This document shows, piece after piece, positions 22,919-34,459 of a stretch of 64,000 nt of DNA. Every line of letters begins with the position of its first letter. Position 1 is the stretch's first letter. This stretch comes from Cocos nucifera (Eukaryota > Streptophyta > Magnoliopsida > Arecales > Arecaceae): assembly GCA_006176705.1 (NCBI GenBank), contig QRFJ01000377.1, positions 788,051-852,050 of the forward strand, read 5' to 3'. Made by a program: the position numbers and the translations under genes. Under the pieces are notes generated by a model. It did not search any database and had not been told where the DNA came from. It saw only the letters and a program-made list of their open reading frames with translations.

Positions 22919-25700
22919 CTCCTCACCTTCATGGATGCATTTTTTTACTATAACCAAATCCGGATGGCGCTAGAGGATGAAGAGAAAACCACTTTTGTTA
23001 CTGACCGTGGTCTTTACTGTTATAGGGTTATGCCTTTTGGACTCAAGAATGTATGTGCAACATACCTGCGCCTGGTCAATAAAATCTTCTGAGAGCAGAT
23101 CGACTGAAATATGGAGGTGTGCGTAGAAGATACGCTCGTTAAGAGCTGAGCTTTAATAAATCACATCACTGACCTTGAAGAGACCTTCAGTGCACTTAAA
23201 AAGTATACGATGAAGTTGAATCCGATCAAGTGCACCTTCGGTATGACCTCGAGAAAGTTTTTGAAATTTATGGTGTCGAGGCGTGGGATTGAGGTGAATT
23301 CGGAGAAAATTCGAGCTATTCAAAAGATGAGCACTCAAAAAATGATTAAAGAAGTTCAGTGCCTGACTGAAAAAATGACATCCCTAAATTGCTTCATCTT
23401 AAGATCGACCGAATGATGCATGCCCTTCTTTTAAGTTCTCAAGTAGCCAAAGAGCTTTTGCTGGATGGCAGAATGCCAACAGGCATTCGAGGAGCTTAAA
23501 AACTACCTCGGCTTACCCCCACTACTGGCAAAGCCTAAGTCCAGAGAAGAATTATTCTTATACCTAGTAGTCTCTCCAGTAGCCCTGATAGTGGTCTTGG
23601 TTAAGGAGGAAATGAAAGTGCGGTGGTCGGTCTACTACATAAGCCGAGTCTTGAGAGATGCAGAGATCAGGTACTCTAAGTTAGAAAAATTGACTTACTC
23701 TCTTCTAATTGCTGTCAGGAGACTCCGACCTTACTTTTCGGGGCACACCATAACTATTCTCATGGATCAATCAATTAAAGCAGTTCTTCATCGAACGGAT
23801 GCCTTCAGAAGAATCACAAAATGGCAATCAAGCTTATAGAATTTAACATCAACTACTGACCTCGACTGTCGATCAAAACTCAAATATTAGTAGATTTTAT
23901 AGTGGAATGCACCATTCCAGATGAAGCCGAGCTTGAACAGAATGAAATCGGCATCCCATGGTTGCAATTGAGCCCTCTCTTCCGAAGGTTTTTGGGCCCT
24001 ATACGTGGATGGTTCATCCAACGCTGCTGGAGCAGGTGCGGGGTTGGTCCTGATTAACCCTAAGAGAGTCATCGTCGAATATGTGCTACACTTCAAATTT
24101 TCTACAACTAATAATGGGATCGAATATGAAGCTCTGATCATTGGGTTGAAAATAGCAAAAGAGTTAGAAGCAGACCGGCTCCAAGTTTTTAGTGATTTTC
24201 AGCTGGTGGTCGAATAGGTTAGTGATAGCTATGAAGCCCGGGAGGAAAGCATGATGAAATATCTTGAGAAAGTAAAAAACTTGACTTTGGCCTTCAATAG
24301 TTTTAGTATTCAATGAATTTTGAGGGTAGAAAATATGAGAGTCGACATTCTCTCTAAATTGGCCACTTTAGCCTCGGCCGAACTGTCCAAAGAAGTATTT
24401 TTTGAAATCTTAAAGTGCCCAAGCTCAAAGAAATTGCAACCCGTTATGCAGTTGAGCACGAGCCGAGTTGGATCGACCTGCTAGTTGCCTACCCCAAGGA
24501 TGGAATTCTTCCTCATGATCCGAAAGAAGCTCGAAAACTTAGGAATCAAGCTTTTCGATATGTTCTGTATGAAAGCAAGTTGTATAAAAGGTCGTATTCT
24601 CTACCACTCTTGAGATGTCTTCAATCTTCAGAGGCCGACTTCGCATTATAGGAAGTGCATGAGAAAATTTATGAAAGTCATATAGGAGCTAGATCCTATC
24701 ATAAAGACTACTTTGGCACGGGTACTATTGACCAACCTTGTACCACGACTCTATAGAATATATCAAAAAATGTGACCATTGTCAGAAAAATGCAAACATA
24801 CAAAGATAGCCAACCTCTAAGTTTGCTCCACTAAGTGCACCTTGGCCATTCATGCAATGAAGAATGGATATACTTGGTCCCTTTTCAATGACATCCAAAT
24901 AATGAAAGTTCCTCCTGATTGCGATCAATTACTTTACTAAATGTGTCAAAGCCGAACCATTAGCAAAAATTAATGAGGCCAAGGTACAAGACTTCGTTTG
25001 AAAGCCAATCATCTATCGATTTAGTCTGCCCCGAACTCTCATAATGGATAACGGACGATAGTTCGCTGGGATGAGGTTTACTGAGTTCTACAAAAATCTA
25101 AACAGCTCCCATCACTTCATGTCAGTGGTCCATCTGCAGGCAAATGGTGAAGTAGAGGTGGCTAATAGAATTTTACTGCAGGACATCAAGACAAGGCTTG
25201 AAAGAGCAAGGAGGACTTGGGTGGATGAACTCTACCACATCCTCTGGACGTATCGAACTACTCAAAGGCTACCGACTAGGAAAACACTATTCATCTTGGC
25301 CTTTGAAATAAAGGCAGTAACCCCAATCGAGCTTAAACTTCCATTAGCATGGGTCATGGCCTTCAATGAGCAGTGTAAGTCACAAAACCTCAGAGACAAC
25401 CTCGATCTACTGGAGGAAAAAAGAGAAAAAGTTCAAGTTTGGATGGTAGCCTACAGACGAAGAATAGCCAGATACTATAATTCCAAAGTAAAAAATAAAG
25501 CATTCAGGGTGGGGGACTTGGTGCTCCGGTGAGTGTCCATTTTATAACCTCAGAGTCAAGAAAAGCTCGCTTTGAATTGGAAAGATCCGTATAAAGTAGA
25601 GGAGGTCGTTCGATCTGAAACTTATCGCTTGAAGGAGCTCGAAGGAATAATACTCCTGCGGCCTTGGAATTCAGATAATCTAAGAATATACTACCAGTAA
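22919..25700 (+). pseudogene. pol: G1 RT C-terminus, RNase H, archaeal-type RNase H and integrase (decayed)
   Basis: Continues G1 RT after C1: FMDAF, YNQIRMALEDEEKTTFVTDR and YCYRVMPFGLKN (22930-23055). The catalytic YVDD position reads CVED (about 23116), so RT is inactive. Classical RNase H is at about 23540-23790 and lacks a convincing first Asp, as is usual in Tat. The second RNase H (24003-24217) keeps all three acidic residues: YVDGSSNAAG, GIEYEAL and VFSDFQL. Integrase follows: HHCC region 24655-24790, Asp in MDILGPFS (24867), Asp in IMDNGR (about 25040), Glu in GEVEVANR (25147-25170), and a long C-terminal helix region to the TAA at 25698. Stops and frameshifts occur throughout. Confidence 0.85.
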
Positions 25701-25790
25701 CTTTCCTTCAATAAAATTTTTTTATTTTTATTACTTCCTAGCTCAAAAATTATGTGACGATAAATAACTCTCTGAAGCAACCTAAAGTGG
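25701..25790 (+). other. G1 start of 3' untranslated region
   Basis: Short AT-rich stretch after the integrase stop, leading into the 115-bp tandem repeat. Nothing coding is seen. Confidence 0.5.
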
Positions 25791-26225
25791 CCCATTAGGA
25801 GTAGGAGGAGAATCTCATCCGGAAGTGAGCAAAGTCGAAGGCCTCGTTAAATTAAGATGAGATGAGGGGAGAGGCCCTACCAATGATCCTAATGTACCCC
25901 TATAGCTCATTAGGAATAGGAGAAGAACCTTGTCCTAGCATGAGCATAGTCGAAGGCCTCATTAAATTAAAACGAGATGAGGGGAGAGGCCCTACCAACA
26001 ATCCTAATGTGCCCCTACAGCCCATTAGGAATAGGAGAAGAACCTCATCCTAGCATGAGCAAAGTCGAAGACCTCATTAAATGAAGATGAAATATGGGGA
26101 GAGGTCCTACCAAGGGTCCTAACATGCCCCACAAGCCACGTTAAGAATAGAAGAAAAATCTCATCCTAACATGAGCGAAAGCTAGGATCTCATTGACCAA
26201 AGATGAGGAGAAAGAAGAAGTCGAT
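25791..26225 (+). repeat. 115-116-bp tandem repeat in G1 3' region, about 3.7 copies
   Basis: The anchor CATTAGGA-AATAGGAGAAGAA recurs at 25793, 25908, 26023 and (diverged) 26139, a period of 115-116 bp. Each unit also contains GTCGAAGGCCTCATTAAAT and GGGGAGAGGCCCTACCAA. The two central units are the most alike, and the last is diverged and incomplete. Short tandem arrays in the 3' non-coding part of Tat elements are a known source of plant satellites. Confidence 0.85.
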
Positions 26226-26535
26226 AGAGAATCCTTATACATGTTCTTTCTATGACAACCTGACTATGTCAAACACAAAAAGAAGGATCCTATATCGATT
26301 CGCAGAAGAGATCCCAGCCCGGCATCCACAATAAGCATTTCATGAGAAGGCAATGTAAAGAAAAATGGAGTGAAGAAAGTAAAGCCACGAGCTAGCCCTG
26401 AATTCGTGCAAAAAAAAAAAAACAAAAAGCTACCATTTTATTATGAAAGTAAGTTTGTTACATGCAAAACATAGGTCGACGAGATCAATTACACCAACAA
26501 AAAGAAAAAGGGGAGAGAGAAAGAGAAAGGTTGCC
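26226..26535 (+). other. G1 3' region without gene
   Basis: 310 bases between the tandem repeat and the antisense coding region. Contains an A-run (26410-26425). No ORF is supported. Confidence 0.4.
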
Positions 26536-26541
26536 GAAATC

Positions 26542-27426
26542 CTAAGGGTCGAACTCCTCAGACTTCGGGCTGGTGGTCATTACCATAGATTCCTTAAGAC
26601 GATCGACCTCATCCTCAAGCTCCCTCCACCTCATCATATTATCATGGAACATCCTGTCGGCTCGACAGTAGTTCTCTTCTGACTCTCGTAGCCTCCTCCT
26701 TAAGACCTCGGACTTAGCCTCCGCATCCTTGGTAACATGACTCTCATAAGCCAGCTCGAGCTTCAGCCATTGCACCTCGGCCTTTTCTGCACCGACCAAC
26801 TCCTAGAGTTCACCAATGGTCCTTTTCAAAGAGGCGACCTCCTCAGCCTCCCTGCTCGTACCAACCCAAAAGTCATCATTGAGTTGCTGCTAGAGTCGGG
26901 CTACTTCGTTGTTGGAGGCACGAAGCTTTTATTCTAATATAGATATCCTACCACTCCAGCCCAGTCGGTAAGTCTCATATGTGAGCTCGGCATCGTGCAG
27001 CTACTTTTAAAGTGTGGAGAATCTCGTCAGCCAGTCCCACTCAAACTGTGCCTTAGCAGAGGACCACTGTGAGGTCCCCTCCAGAAGTTGAACTTTCTCA
27101 TTCGCCACCTTGAGTTGAGTCTTGAGGGAGTCGATCTTCATCATCAACGCCGAAGATTTGTTGCTTGCACTCTTCCGAAGTTCGGCCAGCTCCCTCTCGA
27201 ATCTTCCCTTTCGAATGTTGAAACTAGCGGCATCTTTTATGTGCAAATTTCGGAGGCGAGTAACCTCTTTGGTTACATCCGAAGCATTCTTCCACGAAGC
27301 TCGAAGGTCGTCCTCTATCTTTTTTAACTTCTTCTTCAGCTGATGGACTTCCTTGTTCAGGCTTTTTATTAAGGGTTTCAAGAGAACCCTCTGAGGCAAT
27401 GGGTCAGCATCGATAGGAGACTGCAT
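26542..27426 (-). pseudogene. Antisense coiled-coil ORF of the Tat element (second unit, broken)
   Basis: Read leftward, opposite to gag-pol. The open part 27007-27426 starts MQSPIDADPLPQRVLLKPL and continues as a heptad-rich, Lys/Glu-rich coiled coil (HQLKKKLKKIEDDLRAS). After stops, the coil resumes in 26542-26799 (AEVQWLKLELAYESHVTKDA, then WRELEDEVDRLKE) and ends with an acidic tail. The sequence just upstream of the first codons (27421-27440) looks like a splice acceptor (TTGAATGCAG). Such antisense ORFs occur between integrase and the 3' LTR in plant Tat elements. Their function is unknown. Whether this is a separate gene or the last exon of the ORF at 27536-28561 cannot be settled here. 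Confidence 0.55.
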
Positions 27427-28170
27427 TCAAGATATGAAAAATACTCAAAGGTATGGACAAAAAAGAAATTCACTTTCATTTAATTAAAAATTTTGAGTAC
27501 AAAGTGAAAAAAGATTGAAAAAGCTAAATGTACAACTACTCGAGGATTTCAAACTGGGGAGGGGCGATGGAAGATAGAATCGAAGCGCTCTCGACTACCT
27601 CAGGTGTCCAAATTGGCTCGGGCACTTCTACGGCAGACTCGAATGGACCAAATGCAGGCTCGACGAAGGGAGGATCGACTGCGGCATTGGATGGTCCCGT
27701 GTCTGCCTCATCTTTCTCCTCCTCCAGAAAGCTAAGGTCGAGTTCAGTGAACCTCCGAGCCACCCTGCCTTCGTAGAGCTCAAAACCCTTGATGCACGCC
27801 ACCTGGCCGAATTCGACATTCAGGTTTCTCATCTCGAAAGAAGTCTTGAACTCTTCCATAGCTTGGGTCATCGCCTCCGAGATCGACTTTGCCATTTGAG
27901 CCTCTAGTTCGGCGACCTTATTCTTTGCATTCTTTCTTCTCTCCTCCTCCAGGGCCAGTGCGGCCTTGAATCCAGTCGAAATGAACTCCTCTTTTCAAAG
28001 CACCCTTGGAGACTCTCGATGTCCACCACCTTCTTCTCTGCAAAATACTAGACCTCGATGACCCTCTCTTGAAGATGGTAGATCTCAACTTGAAGGCCCT
28101 CTTGGACCTTCTGTGCTTCCGCCTCCTGATGGCGTGCCCTCTTGATGTAGGCGAGCATCTGATGATCTGA

Positions 28171-28250
28171 CTGCAATAAACGATTGATGTTAAAAAAAAA
28201 GGAGAAAAAAAAAGAGAGAAGCAGAAAGGTCGAGCGATGGAGCAGTTAAC
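28171..28250 (-). other. Probable intron in the antisense ORF
   Basis: On the minus strand the coding text LGTILK is followed by GTTAACT, a pyrimidine-rich stretch and TTTATTGCAG, after which SDHQMLAYIK resumes the family sequence. The donor appears to have lost one G: the exon should end AAG before GTTAAC, but only one G remains. Confidence 0.5.
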
Positions 28251-28556
28251 TTGAGGATGGTACCAAGAGAACTCCAAGCGAGCTACAGTGGGTCAAGGTT
28301 GGCTATGTGGTCCACCACCTCCGACATGGCGAACCTGTCGGTTAGATCTCAGACGATCTTTGCATTATTGAAGGGATCCTCCCCTCATTCATCGCTGTCA
28401 CCATCCACCCCACTAAGGCAAGCCTTGTGGGACATCTTAGTGATAGCTTTCTTTCTTTTCCTTCCTTCCCCTACCTCTCCCTCGATAGGGGGCTCCAAAG
28501 CCCGATCTTGGTTGGAAGGACCTAAGGGCGTGGGAGGCACGGAGCCTGCGCCAGTG

Positions 28557-28561
28557 GTGCC
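28557..28561. repeat. C4 target-site duplication (left copy; right copy 39828-39832)
   Basis: GTGCC before the C4 LTR and GTGTC after it, four of five bases identical with a C/T difference. Confidence 0.75.
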
Positions 28562-31366
28562 TGAAGAAAATCGCACAGGATTTAAGCATACATTTTTAAA
28601 ACTTTTTCAAATAAAATAGTAGCAAAAGTAAATATTAATCTAAAATTAATACTATGCAAGCATTGATCATATCAAATAAACCCTACTCAGGATCTAAACA
28701 TGCTAATTTGTGATAGAAAAATAAAATGCATTCGATCAGCAAATCAAATCTGTTGATCGATACGAGTTCAGAACTTGATACCTTTTCGTGGGTAGCTGAA
28801 CTCCTTGATCTGAACCCACCAAAAGATGCTGTAGTATTATGCTACAGTCGCACACTCATTCAGCCTCTATGGATGGTCCACACGGAGCCCCTGGTCCCAA
28901 CTAGCTCCACCAAAGTGCTAGCTCCTCGCCGGGGCCTTCGATGGCTAATCATGATCGATCCAATCGATCATATTTCTTTTAATTTTTTGGATACTCCAAA
29001 AAATCAGAACATAAATATTGGAGGATGATAAAGAGGTATTTAAAATTTGATGGTGATCTGATGCTCACAGCACTCGATCTCTCCATCCGAACCCAGATTC
29101 ACAAAACTAGGGTTTCACTCAGCCCAAAAACCTTGACACACTAAAAATCCTATCATGCCCTCTCTGTGTGGATTTTTTTTTCATGAAATTAGTTTTCATG
29201 GAAATATGACTTTTAGATCTATAAATCCTATTTAGATCATATCTAAAAATTGGGTACCCTTAGAGGTGAAAATCAGAAGAGGAGGCATGAGGGAAAAGTA
29301 AAGTGCTGTAGGACCCTACTCACCTTCACTCCAAGATTTTTTTCACCCAAAACTAATGTCCAATCACTTTAAAATTTTTACCATGTAATGCCAACCTCTT
29401 CTTATGTACGCACAAAAATTTTTATAATTTATTGACAAGAATACCAAGGGAAAAGCGCATGAAAAAGATAAGAGTCAAATGGTTGGGAGGTTTTGACCAC
29501 TCACTTGATTTCAAAAATCAAATGAGCCTCTTATCTTTATCCAACGCCTCCTCCCATATGTTTAACACATAGAAGGACTCTCCTTCTATGTGCACACATT
29601 CTTATTTCTCTAAAAATATTCGACAAACAAAAGGAAGGGTGTGGGAAGCAGATAAGGTTGGATTGGTTCCAACCTCCAACAAACATAGTTGAATTCAAAA
29701 CTCAACTTTCTTTGAAACGATCCAACCCTTCGACCAGTTCAAAAGCAGATAAGAGAGGGGGCGTAGAAACCTTCTAGGCAAGAGAAAAGTTATGTACAAA
29801 AAATTTTGGGCATGGAATAAGAGTGGAAAAGTAAAAAGTGGTGGGCGCATGGGAGAGTTTGAATTCAAACTTCATTTGACTTGGTCGTAATTGGTTTCAA
29901 CCAAACCAATTAGTCTAGACCCAATTAGATCAGGTTAAACCCAACCAAATTAGATTTAGTCTAATCTAATAAAATTTTAATCAAATTAAAAATTAATTAG
30001 GTCCAGGCCCTGATCAAATCAGGGTCAAAACTTCCATAGTGATTAGATCATCTCATGGCCTGATCGGGTCAAACCCAATTGAATCAAATTCAATCGAACT
30101 TGATCGAATCCTCATCACTTAATCAAATTAAGCTAATCAGCAATTGAATTGCTAATTAATTCTCTAAAAATATCTAGGTTCAAATCGGATGGATTACCGG
30201 GCAATAGAGTCCCATCAACATGAAACTTCTGAAGAGTCCCAATCCACTGGGACTCTTAAACCCAGTATTCCAAATGAATAGAACTCACGATCTTAAAGTT
30301 CCAAACTAGTGGGACTCCTGATCAGAGAGTCCTAAATGAGTAGGACTCAAAGTCTCAATCAAGTGGGACTCTTAGTCACAGAGTTCTAGTCCAGTGGGAC
30401 TCTTGTCCATAGTGTCCTAGGTCATCAAGACTCATGATCAGCCATTAGATCAGGTAGAAACTTCTTATGTGTGTGACCCCATAGGTTCGAATCCTCAGTT
30501 AGTAGTAAAGAAACCAATTTTCTGTACCAATCGATGTGACCATCTAGCAAGAGTATCTGATGTCTAGATAGGTCAAAAAGTCACAACGCAACAATGACGA
30601 ACCTGTGGAATATGGTTACCATATAATTCATCCCCTTGATCACGATGTTCAAAAGGATGATCTAGGATTTAGTGTCAATCCTATAATTCATCCACATTGT
30701 ATTTCAAAATTTTGCATCCATCATATAGACTACCCCAGCCGAGGATTTGCTAAATTAAAATACAGTGATGCACTTGCTTCAACACTTGGAAGGATTAATC
30801 CCATCTTGACTCATACACTGATAAGTCAAGTACTTGACTGCACCCAGTAGCCTTCTATCACTGAATTAGAAATTCAGATAGTTCGATATCTAAGTACAGT
30901 GAGTTGATTGCAAGTCATCGTGGTGGTCTCAGGTCTAAAGGATACTTATATCCATATTCTTCGAAGCTAATCTTGATAGAAGAAAAGCTCTAGAGTTGAT
31001 CACGTTCAGTGTAGATGTACCCATACATCTCACTTGCATGCCATGTCAGTATCTCAACACTCCTTGGTTATGAGGACAACCAACCTATATGACACACAAC
31101 GACCTATACTCGATAAACGTTGTCGTCCTAAATAACAACGTATCTTTTGATTGTGAATAATTTAAGGACTAAATGACAAATCCTCCTTTATCAAATCTAG
31201 ATAGTCCTAAGGACTTCATCATAACATAGGAGTTCATTAGAAGATAACAGAATTTATGATGAAAAATATCAAAATAACTTTTATTATTTAATAATTCATA
31301 TACAAGTACAATAAGTAGCACAACCGTCAACAGATTGACGATTGACTTTGGAACATATTTTCAACA
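28562..31366 (-). repeat. C4 3' LTR
   Basis: 2805 bp. Element-sense start TGTTGAAAATATG at 31366, end TTTTCTTCA at 28562. Holds a run of about seven imperfect 31-bp units (30249-30433) built around GTGGGACTC. Numerous substitutions, mostly transitions, separate it from the 5' LTR. Confidence 0.9.
30249..30433. repeat. 31-bp minisatellite in C4 3' LTR (seven units)
   Basis: The core (A/G)(A/G)GACTC recurs at 30249, 30280, 30310, 30342, 30364, 30395 and 30427, spacing 30-32 bp with one short unit of 22. The same tract in the other LTR (about 38746-38900) has one unit fewer. Confidence 0.75.
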
Positions 31367-31379
31367 ATCTCCCACTTGG
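31367..31379 (-). promoter_or_regulatory. C4 polypurine tract
   Basis: The reverse complement reads CCAAGTGGGAGAT, ending at the first base inside the 3' LTR. It is the same tract as in C2 and C3. Confidence 0.75.
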
Positions 31380-31409
31380 ACTAAAGTCAATCGGTGTAGT
31401 ATCTAATAC

Positions 31410-31960
31410 CTATCTTCGCTTGAAGTTGTTAAACTCCTTCACTGCAATAGCTTTAGTGAATGGGTCGGCCAGGTTCTCCTTTCCATCGATCTTTTGAAGA
31501 TCGACATCACCTCGATCCATAATTTCTTGGATAAGGTGGAAGCGGTGTAGAATATGCTTTGTTCGTTGGTGTGTCTTAGGTTTCTTCACTTGAGCAATGG
31601 CTCCAAAGCTATCACAATAGAGCAGAACTGGACCATCAAGGAAGGATGCTACTCCAAGATCGATGATGAATTTTCTAAGCCACACCGCTTTTTTGGCAGC
31701 ATCTGATGCAGCGACATACTCTGCCTCACAAACTGAATCGATTATAGTGTGCTGCTTGAAACTCTTCTAGCAGATAGCTCCATCATTAAGGATGAATATA
31801 TATCCCGACATACTCTCGCTATCGTCATGATTAGATTGAAAATTGGAGTCTATGAACCCCACCAGTTTCAAGTTTGATTCACCATATACAAGCCACTGGT
31901 CCTTAGTATTTCTTAAATACTTTAGGATGGTTTTAACAACCTTCTAGTGGTTCTTCCCTA
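31410..31960 (-). pseudogene. pol: C4 RNase H
   Basis: Read leftward. Contains SVCEAEYVAASDAAKKAVWL (about 31680-31740), then the open frame 31410-31685 with LLYCDSFGAIAQV and ENLADPFTKA. The Glu and the two later Asp of the RNase H active site are present, so this family keeps a complete RNase H, in contrast to C2 and C3. An in-frame change separates the first Asp region from the rest. It follows RT. Confidence 0.75.
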
Positions 31961-33060
31961 GATCAAATTGGTATCTACTTACTACCCCTAGTGAGTATGT
32001 CACATCTGATCATGTACATATCATGGCATACATGATAGAACCCACTGTCGAAGCATATGGTATTCTACTCATACGCTCTCTTTCTAGAGGTATTGTCGGA
32101 TAATCCCTCTTTGAAAGAAAAATTTCATGGCCCATCGGTAGATAATCTTTCTTAGAATTCTCCATGCTAAACCATTTCAGCACAATGTTAATGTATATAC
32201 ACTGGGACAATCCAAGTAACCTTTTAAATCTATCTCTATAGATCTTCATCCCTAGGATGTAGGAAGCTTCTCCCAGATCTTTCATGGAGAACTATGATGA
32301 CAGCTAGATCTTTATTTCTTACAATGCAGGGATATTATTTTTGATTAAGAGAATGTCATCCATATACAATACTAGGAATACTATTATTGAACCATTAGTC
32401 CACTTGTATATGTAGGGCTCCTCTTTCTTCTTAACGAAGTCATATGTTTTGATTGTTCTATCAAATCGTATGTTCCAGCTCTAAGATGCCTGCTTAAGTC
32501 CATAAATGAATCTTTGAAGCTTACACACCTTAGACTCATCTATGGATGTGAATTTTTTAGGCTGTATCATATATACCTCTTCATTCAGCTCTCCATTTAG
32601 GAAAGTCATTTTCACATCCATCTGCCAGATTTCATAGTCCAGATGGACATTAATGGCAAGCATAATCCAAATGAATTTGAGAATTGCCATAGGACAGAAC
32701 ATCTCGTCATAGTCAATACCATAATGTTGATGATATCCCTTAACAATTAGATGGGCTTTATAGGTCTCCACCTTTCCATCTATGCCGTTTTACCTTTTGA
32801 AGACCCACTTACATCCTATGGGTTTTATCCCTTCGGATGGGTCAACCATTGTCCATACATCATTGACCTTCATGGATTTCATTTTGAATTTCATGTCCTC
32901 AAGCCATTTTTCAGAGTTGGAGCTCTGCATTACATCCATATAGGTGATTGGGTCCTGATCGTTCTCATCGAGTTCGATAGGATCCCCATCCCAGACAAAA
33001 AAATCATAGTATCTATCCGATTGACGTGGTACTCTACCAGATCATCTTAAGGATGCATCT
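31961..33060 (-). pseudogene. pol: C4 reverse transcriptase (stops and frameshifts)
   Basis: Copia RT. The open piece 32481-32771 has AHLIVKGYHQHYGIDYDEMF, IWQMDVKMTFLNGELNEEVY and LQRFIYGLKQAS. The metal-binding YMDD (LVLYMDDILL) is near 32350-32380 but lies outside any long frame. The piece 32010-32285 has MKDLGEASYILGMKIYRDRF and ends at RIPYASTVGSIMYAM. Stops at about 32480 and 32330 and shifts near 32790 destroy the frame. Motifs and spacing are as in C1-C3. Confidence 0.8.
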
Positions 33061-33990
33061 GTAATGGGTTCTAGGTCTGATCTAATTAGATCTAGCTTAG
33101 ATTCAACAACTTGTGTCTGTTCTTCCATCTATTGTACTTCATCAAGTTCGACCTTAGAGGCATTAGTTTCTTCACCAAGGAACTCTTTTTCTAAAAAGAC
33201 TGTCTTAAGGCTGACAAATATTTTTTGCTCATCAGCAAGATAGAAGTAGTACCCTTTGGTTTTTTTTGGATAACCTATAAAACTATACTTATCAGACCTA
33301 GATCCAAGCTTGTCTGTCATTAAATGTTTGACATAAGCCGGACACCCCCAAACCCTAAGGTGTGAAAGCATTAGCTTACGCCCTATCCATATCTCATATG
33401 GTATTTTATTAACAGATTTACTCAAAATCCTATTTAGAACACAACAAGCTGACTTGAGCGCATATCCCCATAGAGAGATTGACAAACCGACAAACCCCAT
33501 CATGGATCGAATCATGTCCAATAGGGTCAGATTTGTCCTTTCTGACATACCATTATGTTGTGGTATTCCAGAAGGGGTCCATTAGGAGAGAATTTCATTC
33601 TCCCCAAAATATGTCAGAAACTCATTAGAAAGGTACACACCCCCTCAATCAGACTAAAGAGTTTTAATACTTTTCTTAGTTTGCTTTTCTACCTCATTTC
33701 AAAATAGTTTGAACATTTCAAACGACTCCGACTTATGCTTTATTAAATAGACGTACCCATACCTTGATAGATCGTCTGTGAAGGTTATGAAGTAGAAATA
33801 TCCACCTCTGGCACTTGAGCTCATGGGTCTACATACATTCGAATGTACTAGACTCAAGAGTTCAGTTGCTCATTCACCTTTTCCAATAAAAGGTGACTTG
33901 GTCATCTTACCAAGAAGATGGGACTCATAGATCGGAAGTGATTCACAATTACTAACCTCAAGAATTTCTTCTTGAGCTAACCTATTAATT
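33061..33990 (-). pseudogene. pol: C4 integrase
   Basis: The open piece 33129-33548 covers the integrase after the catalytic Glu (SERTNLTLLDMIRSMMGFVG) and the C-terminal domain (HLRVWGCPAYVKHL, FIGYPKKTKGYYFYL). The upstream core with the two Asp (33600-33900) is broken by stops. It lies between pre-integrase and RT, as in all copia elements. Confidence 0.75.
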
Positions 33991-34450
33991 CTATTCTTGC
34001 TAATATGATCTAGCTTATAGTGCCAAAGATAGACATATACATTACTAATTTTAGAGCATTTACCGAAGGATTGAACCACATTAACAGGCATAGAAAGTAA
34101 ATAAATTTTATTATTCAATTGTTCAATCAAAATTGTAACACCATTCAAAATGACATTACAAATTTTTTTTTTTATTAGTATTTTAAAATCATTCATGGCC
34201 AAAAGGCCTATAGAAATAATATTCAATAAGAAAGTTAGACAATAATGAAATTCATTAAGAATAACTTTATTTGAATTGATTATAAGGTTCATGATTCCTA
34301 AAGCTAGAATTGGAACTTATCTTCCATCTCCAACGTTTAGGAATCTCTCGCCTTGTTCAAATTTTCTACTGACCTGCAAGCCCTGTATAGAATTACAAAT
34401 ATGATAATGGCTTTTAGTATTTAATACCCAAGCAGTAGAATCAAATAAGA
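33870..34450 (-). pseudogene. pol: C4 protease and pre-integrase zinc domain
   Basis: The reverse complement of 34381-34440 reads AWVLNTKSHYHIC, where copia proteases have W-V-L-D-(S/T)-G. The catalytic Asp is Asn and the Gly is Lys, so protease would be dead even if expressed. The open piece 33870-34292 then carries the zinc H-H-C-C block, with YLWHYKLDHISKNRINRLAQ (the usual LGH is LDH) and SHLLGKMTKSPF, in which a Cys is lost. Confidence 0.75.
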
Positions 34451-34459
34451 AAAAAATTG

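Larger units (their letters stand above)
27536..28561 (-). pseudogene. Antisense ORF of Tat element, C-terminal exons (split by C4)
   Basis: Continuation of the antisense reading frame that starts at 40851. From the C4 junction at 28561 the minus strand encodes a Pro/Glu-rich linker (GSVPPTPLGPSNQDRALEPP), a Lys-rich patch, then EDPFNNAKIV, DLTDRFAMSEVVDHIANLDP and LAWSSLGTILK (to about 28251). A likely 80-bp intron follows. Next come SDHQMLAYIKRARHQEAEAQ and a coiled coil. The last open part is 27536-27895, with NLNVEFGQVACIKGFELYEG and RRFTELDLSFLEEE, ending in an acidic tail with a stop at 27536. In-frame stops occur at about 28281 and 28347. The family is an uncharacterised antisense product of Tat elements, and no enzymatic role is evident. 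Confidence 0.65.

Noticed and set aside
25791..26225. CRISPR-like repeat array
   Set aside because: The whole 115-bp unit repeats with no unique spacers, in a plant retroelement 3' region.
28251..28619. Open + strand frame of 122 codons beside C4
   Set aside because: It lies opposite the antisense ORF and crosses the C4 junction; it has no family resemblance.
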